Below the pieces are notes generated by a model. It saw only the letters and a program-made list of their open reading frames with translations, was not told where the DNA came from and did not search any database. From [Clostridium] aminophilum (GTDB lineage: Bacteria > Bacillota > Clostridia > Lachnospirales > Lachnospiraceae), in contig NZ_FOIL01000021.1 of the NCBI RefSeq assembly GCF_900101295.1, positions 1 to 48,904 on the forward strand: 48,904 bases of DNA, given 5' to 3'. This document shows, in pieces, positions 16,489-24,709 of this stretch; the stretch's first letter is position 1, and each line of letters begins with the position of its first letter. Position numbers and translations under genes: made by a program.

Positions 16489-17424
16489 TTATCCCTCCAA
16501 CTTGACTCTCGGATCGATGAAACCGTACAGAAGATCGACGATCAGAGTACAGAGAACCAGCAGTCCTCCGTAGAAAATGGTCGTTCCGGAGATCATCATG
16601 TAATCCAGATCCTTAATGCTCATGACAAAATATTTGCCAAGTCCGGGAATATTGAAAATACTCTCGATGACGAAAGTACCGGTCAGAACCGATGCCACCG
16701 TCGGTCCCATGATCGTGAGAACCGGCATGATCGCGTTGCGGACGGTATGGCGGAACAGAATCTGCCGCTGGGAAAGACCTTTTGCCTTTGCGGTCTTGAT
16801 ATAGTCCTGACTCAGAACGTCCAGCATGCTGGTTCGCATAAGTCTTGACACTGTGGCAAGAGAGCCCAGTCCGAGGGCGAACGACGGAAGAACCGTTTTC
16901 GCAAAGGATCCCCATCCCTGAACCGGAAAGAGAGTGACTCCGAAGACCTTGCGGAACTGGAGTGCGAGAAAATACTGAAGAAGGGCACCCATGATAAAAC
17001 TCGGAACCGATACGCCGATCATGGCGATAAACATCGAGAAGGAATCCCAGGCGGATCCGCGCTTGACCGCAGCAACCATACCCAGGAGAACACCGGCGAT
17101 AAGCGCGAACAGCAGCGCTCTGGTTCCCAGATCCGCTGAAACGGCAAATGCCTCCGTAATCAGATCTTTCACCGGCTTATTGTACGTAATGGAAGTTCCG
17201 AGATCCCCACGTACAACATTTCCGATGTACATAAAATATTGGATAAATACCGGCTGATCCAGCCCGTATTTTGCTTTCATATTCTCAAGAACAGTCCCCG
17301 TGACCGCCTTATCTCCCAGAAACGGATCTCCCGGAAGCATTCTCATCATAAAAAAAGTCAGTGTAATCAGCACAAAGAGCGTCAGGACGGCATATCCCAC
17401 GCGCTTCAGGATGTATCTTGTCAT
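16489..17424 (-). CDS. oppB: Oligopeptide ABC transporter permease OppB
   Basis: Permease partner of OppC. Seen: the N-terminal MTRYILKRVGYAVLTLFVLI helix, MRMLPGDPF, and the EAA loop TAKAKGLSQRQILFRHTVRNAIMP. An in-frame upstream ATG at 17460 lies in the hairpin region; the ATG at 17424 follows GGGGGAAAAGAA and fits the family start, giving 311 aa. Confidence 0.94.
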   Translation of the reverse strand: MTRYILKRVGYAVLTLFVLITLTFFMMRMLPGDPFLGDKAVTGTVLENMKAKYGLDQPVFIQYFMYIGNVVRGDLGTSITYNKPVKDLITEAFAVSADLGTRALLFALIAGVLLGMVAAVKRGSAWDSFSMFIAMIGVSVPSFIMGALLQYFLALQFRKVFGVTLFPVQGWGSFAKTVLPSFALGLGSLATVSRLMRTSMLDVLSQDYIKTAKAKGLSQRQILFRHTVRNAIMPVLTIMGPTVASVLTGTFVIESIFNIPGLGKYFVMSIKDLDYMMISGTTIFYGGLLVLCTLIVDLLYGFIDPRVKLEG

Positions 17425-17449
17425 TTCTTTTCCCCCTGAAACGAACAGC

Positions 17450-17481
17450 GGGGCTGCCACATCGGAAAATGTGCCAGCCCC
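17450..17481 (-). promoter_or_regulatory. oppA-oppB intercistronic hairpin (attenuator or mRNA-stability element)
   Basis: GGGGCTGGCACAT / ATGTGGCAGCCCC, a 13-bp stem with one mismatch and a 6-nt loop. There is no long U-run after it. Such hairpins after a binding-protein gene usually stabilise or partly terminate the transcript so that OppA outnumbers the permease; that role is inferred. Confidence 0.6.
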
Positions 17482-17523
17482 GGCATCGAACGATTTCCTT
17501 ACAGGCTGATGCTGTGTCCGCGA

Positions 17524-19359
17524 TCAGTCTGCGAATTTTGTATAGGTGAAATAGTATGCCTGGAACGGCTTACGATAGTAACCGCACTGAAGCTTCTCAC
17601 TGGCAACATAATCCTCATGTCTCCAGTAAACCGGGATAACCGGCAGGTCTTCCGCAATCTTCTTCTCACACTCGACAAAAATCTTCTCGCGTGCAGCCGG
17701 ATCTTTCTCGTCCTTGGAATCCGCGATCATCTTGTCATAGTCTGCATTGCTGTATCCGGTGTGGTTGTTGCTGTTGCCGGACTCAAGAAGTTCCAGGTCC
17801 GTCAGCGGATCGTTGTAGTCCGGTCCCCATCCGCCCATGCAGAAGTCAAAGTTGACCGCATTGCGGCGTGCTCTCCACTCGGTGATGGTCAGAACTTCAA
17901 TTCCGATCTCGATGCCAAGATTCTGACGAAGCTGCTCCTGAATTACCTGGGACAGAAGCTCGTTCTGGGTTCCCTCGGAAGTCATGATCTTCAGCTTGAT
18001 CTCGGAAGCGTCTTTGTATCCCAGTTCCTCAACTGCTTTCGCAAGATACTCTTTTGCCTTTGCCGGATCTGCTGTCTCGCTGTAAAGGCCCTTTCCGCCG
18101 TTTTCTGCGACAACCGCCTCGGAAAATGTATTGGTATTGACACCGGAAACGCCGAGGGTCATCGTCTTCGGAACCTCATTGTCATTCTTGAATACGGTGT
18201 CAATCAGCTGCTGACGATCCAGTGCCGCGGAGATCGCCTTGCGCAGGTTCAGAGAGCGCATATCGGAGTTCTCACGGGTGTTGGTCCACATAAAGTAGCT
18301 GTATCCGCCGATGTAGCTGCTGACGGTAAAATCTTCATTCTTGAATGCTTCGCGCTGCTCACCGGTGATATCCATGATATCCAGCTCGCCGCCGAGGAAT
18401 GCGTTATACTTTGTATTGGTATCGGAATACTTTACAAAGTTAATCTCCTCTGTCTCAACATTCGCCGCATCTCTCCAGAGTTCGTTTTTCTTGACGGTTA
18501 CGCGGTTCTCGGTCACCCACTCGCTCATGTAGAACGGTCCGTTATAGAGGAGCTTGTCCGGGCTTGTACCGTACTCTCCTTTTCCGAGTTTCTCATAGAA
18601 CGGCTGATAGATCGGAACCATAACCTCAAACTTTACATACTGAAGGAAGTACGGGATGTAGTTCTCCAGTTCCAGCTCCAGAGTGTAATCGTCTTTCGCG
18701 CGAATGCCGACCTGATCGAGGGTAACCTCCTCCGTGCTGGCGCCGGACTTAAAGTCGTAATACTTCTGTGCATTCTTGAAAATGGTGGCGAACGAAGCAT
18801 ACTCTGCGGCATTGTCCGGATTCATCAGCTCGGAGAAGCCGAATACAAAGTCCTTCGCGGTAACCGGTGCCACTTCCTTACCGGTGGAATCCACCCACTT
18901 CGCATCCTTGCGAAGATGGAAAGTCCACTTCATGCCGTCCTCAGAAGACTCCCAGGATTCCGCTGCTGCCGGAACCACATTGTTGTTCGCATCCATTTTT
19001 ACCAGTCCGTCCCAACAGTGACGGGCAACGGAAAACTCGTTGTTGTATGTCATCAGCAACGGGTTCATAACGGACATGGTGGTCACTTCTGCCGTAATGG
19101 AATTCTTCTTGGATGTTCCCGGATAAATTCCCTTTCCGGCGTTCGGATTCACATTCAGCTGTCTTGCAAGGGCAGCCTGATCCTCGGATGCTGCCGTGGT
19201 CTGGCTCTCTGCGCCCGCAGCTTCTGAAGCTCCCGAAGCTTCCGACGCATTCGCTGCCGTGCTGCCGCCGGCCGGTGCGGATCCCCCCGATCCGCCGCAG
19301 GCTGCCAGTGACAGTGCGGTCACCATCGCAAGTGCCAAAGATAATCCTCTTTTCTTCAT
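17524..19359 (-). CDS. oppA: Oligopeptide-binding lipoprotein OppA
   Basis: Extracellular solute-binding lipoprotein of family 5 (peptide binding). Seen: lipoprotein signal MKKRGLSLALAMVTALSLAAC with lipobox LAAC at residues 18-21, then a Gly/Ser/Ala-rich linker, then the SBP_bac_5 domain (SAALDRQQLIDTVF, GPDYNDPLTDLELL, LPVIPVYW). 611 aa. An in-frame ATG at 19416 is rejected in favour of 19359, which has AAGGAG upstream and starts the signal peptide. It is the first gene of oppABCDF and is preceded by a structured leader. Confidence 0.95.
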   Translation of the reverse strand: MKKRGLSLALAMVTALSLAACGGSGGSAPAGGSTAANASEASGASEAAGAESQTTAASEDQAALARQLNVNPNAGKGIYPGTSKKNSITAEVTTMSVMNPLLMTYNNEFSVARHCWDGLVKMDANNNVVPAAAESWESSEDGMKWTFHLRKDAKWVDSTGKEVAPVTAKDFVFGFSELMNPDNAAEYASFATIFKNAQKYYDFKSGASTEEVTLDQVGIRAKDDYTLELELENYIPYFLQYVKFEVMVPIYQPFYEKLGKGEYGTSPDKLLYNGPFYMSEWVTENRVTVKKNELWRDAANVETEEINFVKYSDTNTKYNAFLGGELDIMDITGEQREAFKNEDFTVSSYIGGYSYFMWTNTRENSDMRSLNLRKAISAALDRQQLIDTVFKNDNEVPKTMTLGVSGVNTNTFSEAVVAENGGKGLYSETADPAKAKEYLAKAVEELGYKDASEIKLKIMTSEGTQNELLSQVIQEQLRQNLGIEIGIEVLTITEWRARRNAVNFDFCMGGWGPDYNDPLTDLELLESGNSNNHTGYSNADYDKMIADSKDEKDPAAREKIFVECEKKIAEDLPVIPVYWRHEDYVASEKLQCGYYRKPFQAYYFTYTKFAD

Positions 19360-19508
19360 AGATTCTCCTTCCCTTTCCTCCGGGGCTGTATTCATACCCA
19401 GAATGTTCGGCCGCACAACGGCCGAAACACGCTTAGCGGCTTCATCGCTTCGTCTGCTCCATCATCGCCTGCCAGTGCGGCTTCCGCGGCACCGGCCCGC
19501 TGCCTGCA

Positions 19509-19551
19509 CAAAAAAAATTACGATATCAGGAAAGCAAACCGGATATCGTAA
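19509..19551 (-). terminator. Intrinsic terminator inside the oppA leader
   Basis: On the minus strand TTACGATATC ... GATATCGTAA, a perfect 10-bp stem directly followed by eight T. It lies about 150 nt upstream of oppA and downstream of the likely promoter, so it is either an attenuator or ends a short leader RNA. Confidence 0.8.
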
Positions 19552-19712
19552 CCATTGATTCATTTGGAGCTATTGCAATGATTGCGTGAAAAAGTCCGCT
19601 TGTTGAATACTGCCTCAAATGTTAAAATCTGGTAAATGTCACATTGCACTATTCATGTGGTATTTACCATTTATTTTTATTCATTTTAACATATCAATCC
19701 ATTCAATAGCAA
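19552..19712 (-). promoter_or_regulatory. oppA promoter and upstream leader hairpin
   Basis: Minus strand: -35-like TTGCTA (19707-19712), 18-nt spacer, -10 TAAAAT (19683-19688). Just inside the transcript is a perfect 8-bp stem TGGTAAAT / ATTTACCA (19630-19669). With the terminator at 19509-19551 this makes a roughly 320-nt leader with two hairpins before oppA. It does not match a riboswitch class I can name. Confidence 0.5.
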
Positions 19713-19760
19713 CTTTTTTATGCAAAAAATAACATAATCATCATAAATCGAGGGAATACA

Positions 19761-20378
19761 ATGAAAATTGTACACAACTATGAGAACATCGTCCGTGAGA
19801 ATTACGCAAAACTGTACAAATACGCTTTCATCGAAAGTTGTCACGATATTTCCGCAAAAGACATTACCTTTCAGGCCCTTCTGTACAGCGTCGATCCGGA
19901 CCGCGGCGACCGGTCCGTCTGGCAGAATGCGCACTCCGTTCTGAATGATTTCTTTTTGCGGAGTCTCCGCCGGCGCAGGAGCCGGGATGAGATCACCGCC
20001 GGCGTAACCTTTCCGATCAGCGACGGGCTCTGGGATTTTCTGGAAAAACCAGTCCCGGAAAAAGAAGCGGTCTTTCTCATGGCAGAAGTCGGTCTCACCA
20101 AAAAAGAAGCCGCAGACATCATGGCTGTCCATGTGTCCCGGCTTCCGGATCTTTCGCGGGAAGAATGTTCCCGCATCGTCTCTCTTCTGTCCGTGATCGT
20201 TCCGGACAGAGCTTCCGAGGAAGATGCCGCCGATCAGGTTCTGCTTCGATTTACCGAGCGAAGCGTCGGCTTTGAAAACAGACTCCGCGATCTCCGCCTG
20301 TTCTTTGACCGGCACATTCTCTGGATTGCTGCCGCAATCGCCCTGTTCTGTGCCGCCGCGGCGTATGCCACCTCCTGA
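19761..20378 (+). CDS. Sigma-70-like protein with C-terminal membrane helix
   Basis: 205 aa, not assigned to a firm family. The N-terminal part (NYENIVRENYAKLYKYAFIES..AKDITFQALL) resembles sigma region 2 of ECF-type factors. Around residues 105-135, MAEVGLTKKEAADIMAVHVSRLPDLSREE resembles a region-4 helix-turn-helix. Residues about 186-203 form one transmembrane helix (ILWIAAAIALFCAAAAYA) after a basic stretch. A DNA-binding-like protein tethered to the membrane is therefore possible. Start follows GAGGG. It is divergent from oppA and convergent with the DUF4392 gene 20 bp away. The similarity is by eye; a degenerate sigma or a membrane-linked regulator are both possible. Confidence 0.55.
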   Translation: MKIVHNYENIVRENYAKLYKYAFIESCHDISAKDITFQALLYSVDPDRGDRSVWQNAHSVLNDFFLRSLRRRRSRDEITAGVTFPISDGLWDFLEKPVPEKEAVFLMAEVGLTKKEAADIMAVHVSRLPDLSREECSRIVSLLSVIVPDRASEEDAADQVLLRFTERSVGFENRLRDLRLFFDRHILWIAAAIALFCAAAAYATS

Positions 20379-20398
20379 CAGATCTTTGAGTGCAGCTT

Positions 20399-21271
20399 TT
20401 ACAGCCGGACATTCTGTTCGGAATGCGAAATTCTCTTCAGCTTCGAAACAAGCAGACTAAGAATCTCCAGCTCAACGGAACGCTCAAATCCGTCCACCTT
20501 GACAATACGTTCTCCGGAAAGACCATCCACGCTTCCGAGATCCACCGTCCTCTGGAGAAAATCCTCCACAAACTGTGTGACATGCGATCCGTCGATCCGG
20601 CTGAACACTGTTTTCCCTGTCAGTGCCTCAAGTTCGGAGGCGATCCCGTAGGCTCCCCAGTTGGAAACCGTCGCGATCACAAGGCGGTCCGTCCGGATAC
20701 GGCACGGAGTCAGTTCCAGCTTTTCCTGTATCACATCCTTCAGATTCCCCATGCCGATCTCGTTGCCGCCGTCACCGACACCGATGGTGGGCACCTCGCA
20801 CAGCTCAAACAGCCGGTCACAGGGCGCGGTGTGCTCCCGGATGCTGATTCCACGCATATTGGCATAATCTTCCTTCACATTCTTTCCGCAGCGTTCGATC
20901 GAAATCATGCCGACCGGATTCAGATTCCGGAGAAGTGTCCTGCAGGAATCATCGTCTGCCTGCATGGAAAGATAGACGGTCTCGATTCTCTCCGGCTCGA
21001 AATATCCCTTGCAGTTCTCATCCGTCACAATCACCGGGCGATATCCCAACCCCTGAAGGGCTTTTGCGACCACCGCCGTTCCGGAGGGGCCGTCCGTCTC
21101 CGCGGCGCCGTTGACATAAAATCCCGTTGTGAGAACAACGCATCCCTTTGGCCATGTCAGAATCTCTTCCGCCGCCTGCCGGCAATAGTGCTCTGCCAGA
21201 TACTGCCGGAGGACCGGCATTCCTCTGGCGGAATACTTCAGAATAATGTCTTCTGTGCTGTCCGTTTTCAT
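20399..21271 (-). CDS. DUF4392 protein, D-glutamate cyclase-like
   Basis: 290 aa with the DUF4392 hallmark VGDGGNEIGMGNL and upstream segments GCVVLTTGFYVNG and ETDGPSGTAVVAKAL. The family includes the C-terminal domain of human DGLUCY, which converts D-glutamate to 5-oxo-D-proline. A role in D-glutamate or related D-amino acid turnover is inferred from that. ATG 21271 follows AAGGGAG. No terminator is seen between it and the convergent sigma-like gene. Confidence 0.8.
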   Translation of the reverse strand: MKTDSTEDIILKYSARGMPVLRQYLAEHYCRQAAEEILTWPKGCVVLTTGFYVNGAAETDGPSGTAVVAKALQGLGYRPVIVTDENCKGYFEPERIETVYLSMQADDDSCRTLLRNLNPVGMISIERCGKNVKEDYANMRGISIREHTAPCDRLFELCEVPTIGVGDGGNEIGMGNLKDVIQEKLELTPCRIRTDRLVIATVSNWGAYGIASELEALTGKTVFSRIDGSHVTQFVEDFLQRTVDLGSVDGLSGERIVKVDGFERSVELEILSLLVSKLKRISHSEQNVRL

Positions 21272-21581
21272 AAACCGCTCCCTTCATTCTGTCGCGCTGT
21301 TTCGCTGTCACGCTTTTGGTCTTTCACACTGCCGCTCCGTCATGTTGTCCAAAAATTTTCATCTTTCAGCATTATATTTGCAGTATATCACGATACATTC
21401 GGAAATCCTCCGAAATCATTGTTTTTCGACTATTTACATCCCATGAAGCTTGTTATATTCTTTTGTATATACTATGACATAATCGCCAAAGATGTTTTCT
21501 CCTGTCATTTTTTATTTTCTTCACAACGCGTCTCCCGAAGGAGGCTGCGCAGAAAAACATCTTTTATTTACAGAAAGGAGA

Positions 21582-21615
21582 GTGCCTTCGGTCTGTCCCG
21601 GATTTACGAAGGCAC
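21582..21615 (+). promoter_or_regulatory. Hairpin just upstream of the AraC regulator start
   Basis: GTGCCTTCG ... CGAAGGCAC, a perfect 9-bp stem with a 16-nt loop. It directly follows an AAAGGAG ribosome-like site and ends 12 nt before the ATG. It may control translation initiation. The rest of the 356-bp divergent gap is AT-rich promoter-like sequence. Confidence 0.45.
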
Positions 21616-21627
21616 GCATAAATTTAT

Positions 21628-22545
21628 ATGGCTTTATCACCAAAAACTGTTATTTCAGGAAAGCCCACGGTTTGTATGGCCAATACCGCGCCGGCTTTTC
21701 CCGCTCTCTTTTCCGACACCGGCCTGTCCGCTGCGTCAGAGGGATGGCATTGGAAACCGGAATTCACCTTGTCAATTCTCACGCAGGGCACGATGAAGCT
21801 TTCCCTCGGAGGGGAAGAATACGATCTCCGTACCGGCGACGGTTATTTTGTCAACAGCGGATTTCTCAGCCATTGTGCCTCCTCCGGAGATATCTGCCGG
21901 CAGCGCACCATTCTCTTCTCGTCCGATCTCATCGGCAGGATGGATCCGGAAAGCGGTTCCTGCGACATTTTCTTCCGGAAATATGTTCTTCCGTTCTCCC
22001 GAAAAGATGCGGTACCGGGGGTGGTGCTCCGCAAATCCGAGCCGGAAGATAACCTCCTTCTGAATCGGATCGAACAGGCCTGGAACAGCGGCAACGCCAA
22101 CGCACCGGACTATGAACTGACCGTTCGGGACTGCATCTCACGCATTCTTTCCGAAATCCTGCACCGTCCCGCAGTTTCCGGCGAAGCGGCGGAGAAATAC
22201 CGCCGTCAGGAGGACCGCACGAAACGGATCCTCGCTTATCTGGAAGAAAATTTCATCGAAGATCTCTCCATCGGCGAGCTGGCAGTCTGCGCCGGAATCA
22301 GCGTCAGCGAGTGCCTCCGTTGTTTCCGGAGTGTCCTTCACACCACACCGATCCAGTATCTGAAGCAGTATCGTCTGGAAAAGTCGGCCGAAATGCTGGC
22401 ATCTCCGGAACACACCTCCGAAAATATCGCCGATATCGCAAGGGCAGTCGGTTTCGCCGACATGAGCTATTTTACGAGGGCCTTCCGGACCCGTTACCGG
22501 ACAACGCCGTCCGAGTGGAGAAAGACCCATCTGCAAACTCCGTAA
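21628..22545 (+). CDS. AraC family transcriptional regulator
   Basis: 305 aa. N-terminal cupin-like sensing domain (TQGTMKLSLGGEEYDLRTGDGYFVNSG) and a C-terminal double helix-turn-helix (LSIGELAVCAGISVSECLRCFRSV and ENIADIARAVGFADMSYFTRAFRTRYRTTPSEWR). Start uncertain: ATG 21628 lacks a clear ribosome site, and ATG 21676 (residue 17) has AGGAAAG about 13 nt upstream. Divergent from the DUF4392 gene, which it may regulate (inference). Confidence 0.9.
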   Translation: MALSPKTVISGKPTVCMANTAPAFPALFSDTGLSAASEGWHWKPEFTLSILTQGTMKLSLGGEEYDLRTGDGYFVNSGFLSHCASSGDICRQRTILFSSDLIGRMDPESGSCDIFFRKYVLPFSRKDAVPGVVLRKSEPEDNLLLNRIEQAWNSGNANAPDYELTVRDCISRILSEILHRPAVSGEAAEKYRRQEDRTKRILAYLEENFIEDLSIGELAVCAGISVSECLRCFRSVLHTTPIQYLKQYRLEKSAEMLASPEHTSENIADIARAVGFADMSYFTRAFRTRYRTTPSEWRKTHLQTP

Positions 22546-22630
22546 AACGGATTGGAAGGATCCGCCGTGAAAACCTTTCGGAGCGTTTTGATGCCATGAA
22601 AAAATCGGAGAACGATCCTATGACGCAACA

Positions 22631-22673
22631 AAACAGGCGAAAGAGCAACATTCCGTTTCTCTTTCGCCTGTTT
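22631..22673. terminator. Bidirectional terminator between AraC regulator and FlxA-like gene
   Basis: AAACAGGCGAAAGAG ... CTCTTTCGCCTGTTT, a 15-bp perfect stem. The FlxA-like stop codon is 4 bp away, so on the minus strand the hairpin begins almost at the stop. Confidence 0.85.
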
Positions 22674-22676
22674 CGT

Positions 22677-23024
22677 TTATGCGTATTCATCGATATAATC
22701 GCCTAATCCGTCTTCTTTTACCTGCGTCCTCATCTGGCCATCTACTTCCTTTTGACTTACCATACTTGCTTCTTCCTGTTCCGTTTCTTCCGCCCGGATA
22801 CTCTGGAGTTCCTGCTGAAGCTGAACAATCTGCTGCCGGATATCCTGCTTTTTGGCGATTTCAGACTCCGATAACTCTTCCTCGCTCTTACTCTCCAGTG
22901 TGCTCAGCTGCTTCTGCAGGGCCTGAATCTTCCGCTGAATAACAGATTCCCGGTTCGAACCGCCGGAAACATTCGATTTTGAAAGCTGAATGGCATTGCT
23001 CTGACTGACACTATTAATCCGCAT
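22677..23024 (-). CDS. FlxA-like coiled-coil protein
   Basis: 115 aa, Gln/Glu/Ser-rich. Residues about 28-85 form a heptad-like coiled coil (RKIQALQKQLSTLESK..DIRQQIVQLQQELQSI) as in the FlxA family, whose founding member is a flagellar-class gene in E. coli. No signal peptide or membrane segment. A sigma-D-type promoter-like sequence lies 270 bp upstream (23296-23321). Biological role unknown; a surface or motility link is inferred. Confidence 0.7.
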   Translation of the reverse strand: MRINSVSQSNAIQLSKSNVSGGSNRESVIQRKIQALQKQLSTLESKSEEELSESEIAKKQDIRQQIVQLQQELQSIRAEETEQEEASMVSQKEVDGQMRTQVKEDGLGDYIDEYA

Positions 23025-23295
23025 AACAACTACCTGCCTTTCCTGATCACGGGTATGGCAGTACGGTCAAAACGCTCCTTCGTTATGTTCCCTCTGTTCT
23101 TCCGATATCCTGCCTTCCCTGGCCTCTGCTCCTGCGAGCGGTAGATACCGGTCCCTCGATCATATATTTCACTTACGGAATCAGATGCGAATCCGATTTT
23201 TCATCGCTCGATCTGATCCGCCAACGAAGTTTGAACACGGTCATTCCCACTTCGCGCCGACACTTCGGTTCGATTTTTTCTGTTTTATATGCAAG

Positions 23296-23321
23296 TTATC
23301 GGCTTGTCAGATTTGATTATA
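23296..23321 (-). promoter_or_regulatory. Sigma-D/sigma-28-like promoter
   Basis: On the minus strand GCCGATAA (23296-23303) matches the flagellar sigma -10 box GCCGATAT at 7 of 8 positions. It is preceded at 14 nt by TATA (23318-23321), a weaker match to the TAAA -35 box. The 5' leader to the FlxA-like gene would be about 265 nt, in which I see no other gene. Confidence 0.45.
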
Positions 23322-23416
23322 AGGAAAAAGGCCTCCTCCACGAGGCATGCGGGAAAATATCATTTTATTCTGTTTTTCTCCGTTTTTTTGATTATTCTTT
23401 CCTGTCTTTCTTCCTC

Positions 23417-23452
23417 CACCTCTATCTCCACCTCTATCTCCACCTCTTCCTC
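23417..23452. repeat. Three copies of a 12-bp pyrimidine-rich unit
   Basis: CACCTCTATCTC twice, then CACCTCTTCCTC, in a long pyrimidine tract between the FlxA-like gene and the 3' end of the ferredoxin gene. Low-complexity; no function seen. Confidence 0.7.
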
Positions 23453-23541
23453 TACCTATTTCTTTTCCCGGTTCTGAGACTGCGCTTCCACTTGCGGAGT
23501 CCGGCAGCCTCCGGTCCGAAGCTGCGTTTGGTCTTTTCGGC

Positions 23542-24411
23542 TCAATCCAGAATCTGTCCGTCTGTGGAAATGGTTACGACCTGCCACGGAATGAACTTTC
23601 CGCTGTTCTGAAGAGCAGTTTCCGCCGCTCTCTGAAGGCCTCCGCAGCACGGTACCTCCATGCGGACGATGGTCACGCTCCGGATGTCGTTGTTCCGGAT
23701 GATCTCCGTCAGCTTCTCCGAATAATCCACCGCATCCAGCTTCGGACATCCGATGACAGTGATCTTTCCCTTCATAAAGTCCTCGTGCATATTGGCGTAG
23801 GCGTAGGCCGTGCAGTCTGCCGCGATCAGGAGCTTCGCGCCCTCAAAAAATCCGGCTTTTGTCGGGAGAAGCTTGATCTGACACGGCCACTGATTCAGCC
23901 GGGACGCCGGTCTGCACACACCGGTTGGAACCGCTTCCGATGCCGGCCCCTCCCCGCGGTGGAATTCCATCACGCGGGATCCCGGGCAGCCGCCGTGCAG
24001 GTGTTCCATATGCATTCCGTCCAGACTCATTCCGTGTTTTTTCATCTCGTTCATCTTTTCCGTCATCACATTGTCCGTCTTCATCTCGTTTATTTTCATC
24101 CCGGTCATCTCCATCCCATTCATCTTCGTCTCATCGGCCTTCCTCTCGTCCGTCTTCCTCTCGTTCTTGTTCTTTTCCTCCTGCGATCTCTTGACTGCTG
24201 CCTCGTCATACTCCGGTGCCTCTCTCTCCTCGAAGGTAATCGCTCCCGTCGGACATCCCGGCAGACAGTCGCCAAAGCCGTCGCAGAAATTTTCCCGGAC
24301 AAGCCTTGCCTTTCCGTTTACGATATCGATTGCGCCCTCATGGCACGCGGTTGCGCAAATGCCGCAGCCATTGCATTTTTCCTCATCAATATGAATAATC
24401 TTTCGAATCAT
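23542..24411 (-). CDS. Ferredoxin-type 4Fe-4S protein with Met-rich insert
   Basis: 289 aa. N-terminal two-cluster ferredoxin (CNGCGICATACHEGAI and CDGFGDCLPGCPTGAI), then a variable linker (about 75-135) built of NERKTDERKADE and MNGMEMTGMKINEM-type near-repeats, unusually rich in Met, Lys and Glu, ending in HLHGGCPG. The C-terminal half (about 165-289) has CQIKLLPTKAGFFEGAKLLIAADCTAYAYA and PCCGGLQRAA, as in a clostridial family of iron-sulfur proteins of unknown function. Start ATG follows GGAGGAAATC. The linker looks slippage-expanded. Electron transfer is likely; the partner is unknown. Confidence 0.8.
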   Translation of the reverse strand: MIRKIIHIDEEKCNGCGICATACHEGAIDIVNGKARLVRENFCDGFGDCLPGCPTGAITFEEREAPEYDEAAVKRSQEEKNKNERKTDERKADETKMNGMEMTGMKINEMKTDNVMTEKMNEMKKHGMSLDGMHMEHLHGGCPGSRVMEFHRGEGPASEAVPTGVCRPASRLNQWPCQIKLLPTKAGFFEGAKLLIAADCTAYAYANMHEDFMKGKITVIGCPKLDAVDYSEKLTEIIRNNDIRSVTIVRMEVPCCGGLQRAAETALQNSGKFIPWQVVTISTDGQILD

Positions 24412-24541
24412 GATTTCCTCCTCCGGTGCTCAGCCACGAGCCGGATTCATCCCGGCTCGTATCTGCCCCGCCGATACTGTTTGCCCCTATTTTATGGATC
24501 TGTGAAGAAAAAATCGGTATCATCGGATACGAAAAGAAAAA

Positions 24542-24584
24542 AAGAACTGTGAATCAACCATTGAGTTCATTCACAGTTCTCTTT
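24542..24584 (-). terminator. Intrinsic terminator of the methyltransferase gene
   Basis: AGAACTGTGAAT / ATTCACAGTTCT, a perfect 12-bp stem, followed on the minus strand by a T7 run. A second small inverted repeat (CGAGCCGG / CCGGCTCG, about 24435-24456) lies in the same gap upstream of the ferredoxin gene. Confidence 0.85.
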
Positions 24585-24709
24585 CAAGCAGTAAAGACGA
24601 TCGTTCGCAGCCGGACATCTCCTTATTTCATCTCTCATAACAAGCTGTCCGACCGCTGATCCTCCCCGCCCCTGACATTCCAACGCGGTCCCTTTTTCTC
24701 TGACCGCAT

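Noticed and set aside
19470-19510. T-box-like GGTGCCGCGG on the minus strand upstream of oppA
   Set aside because: It lies downstream of the terminator instead of before it, lacks the UGGN bulge sequence and specifier stem, and falls in GC-rich repeat-like sequence.
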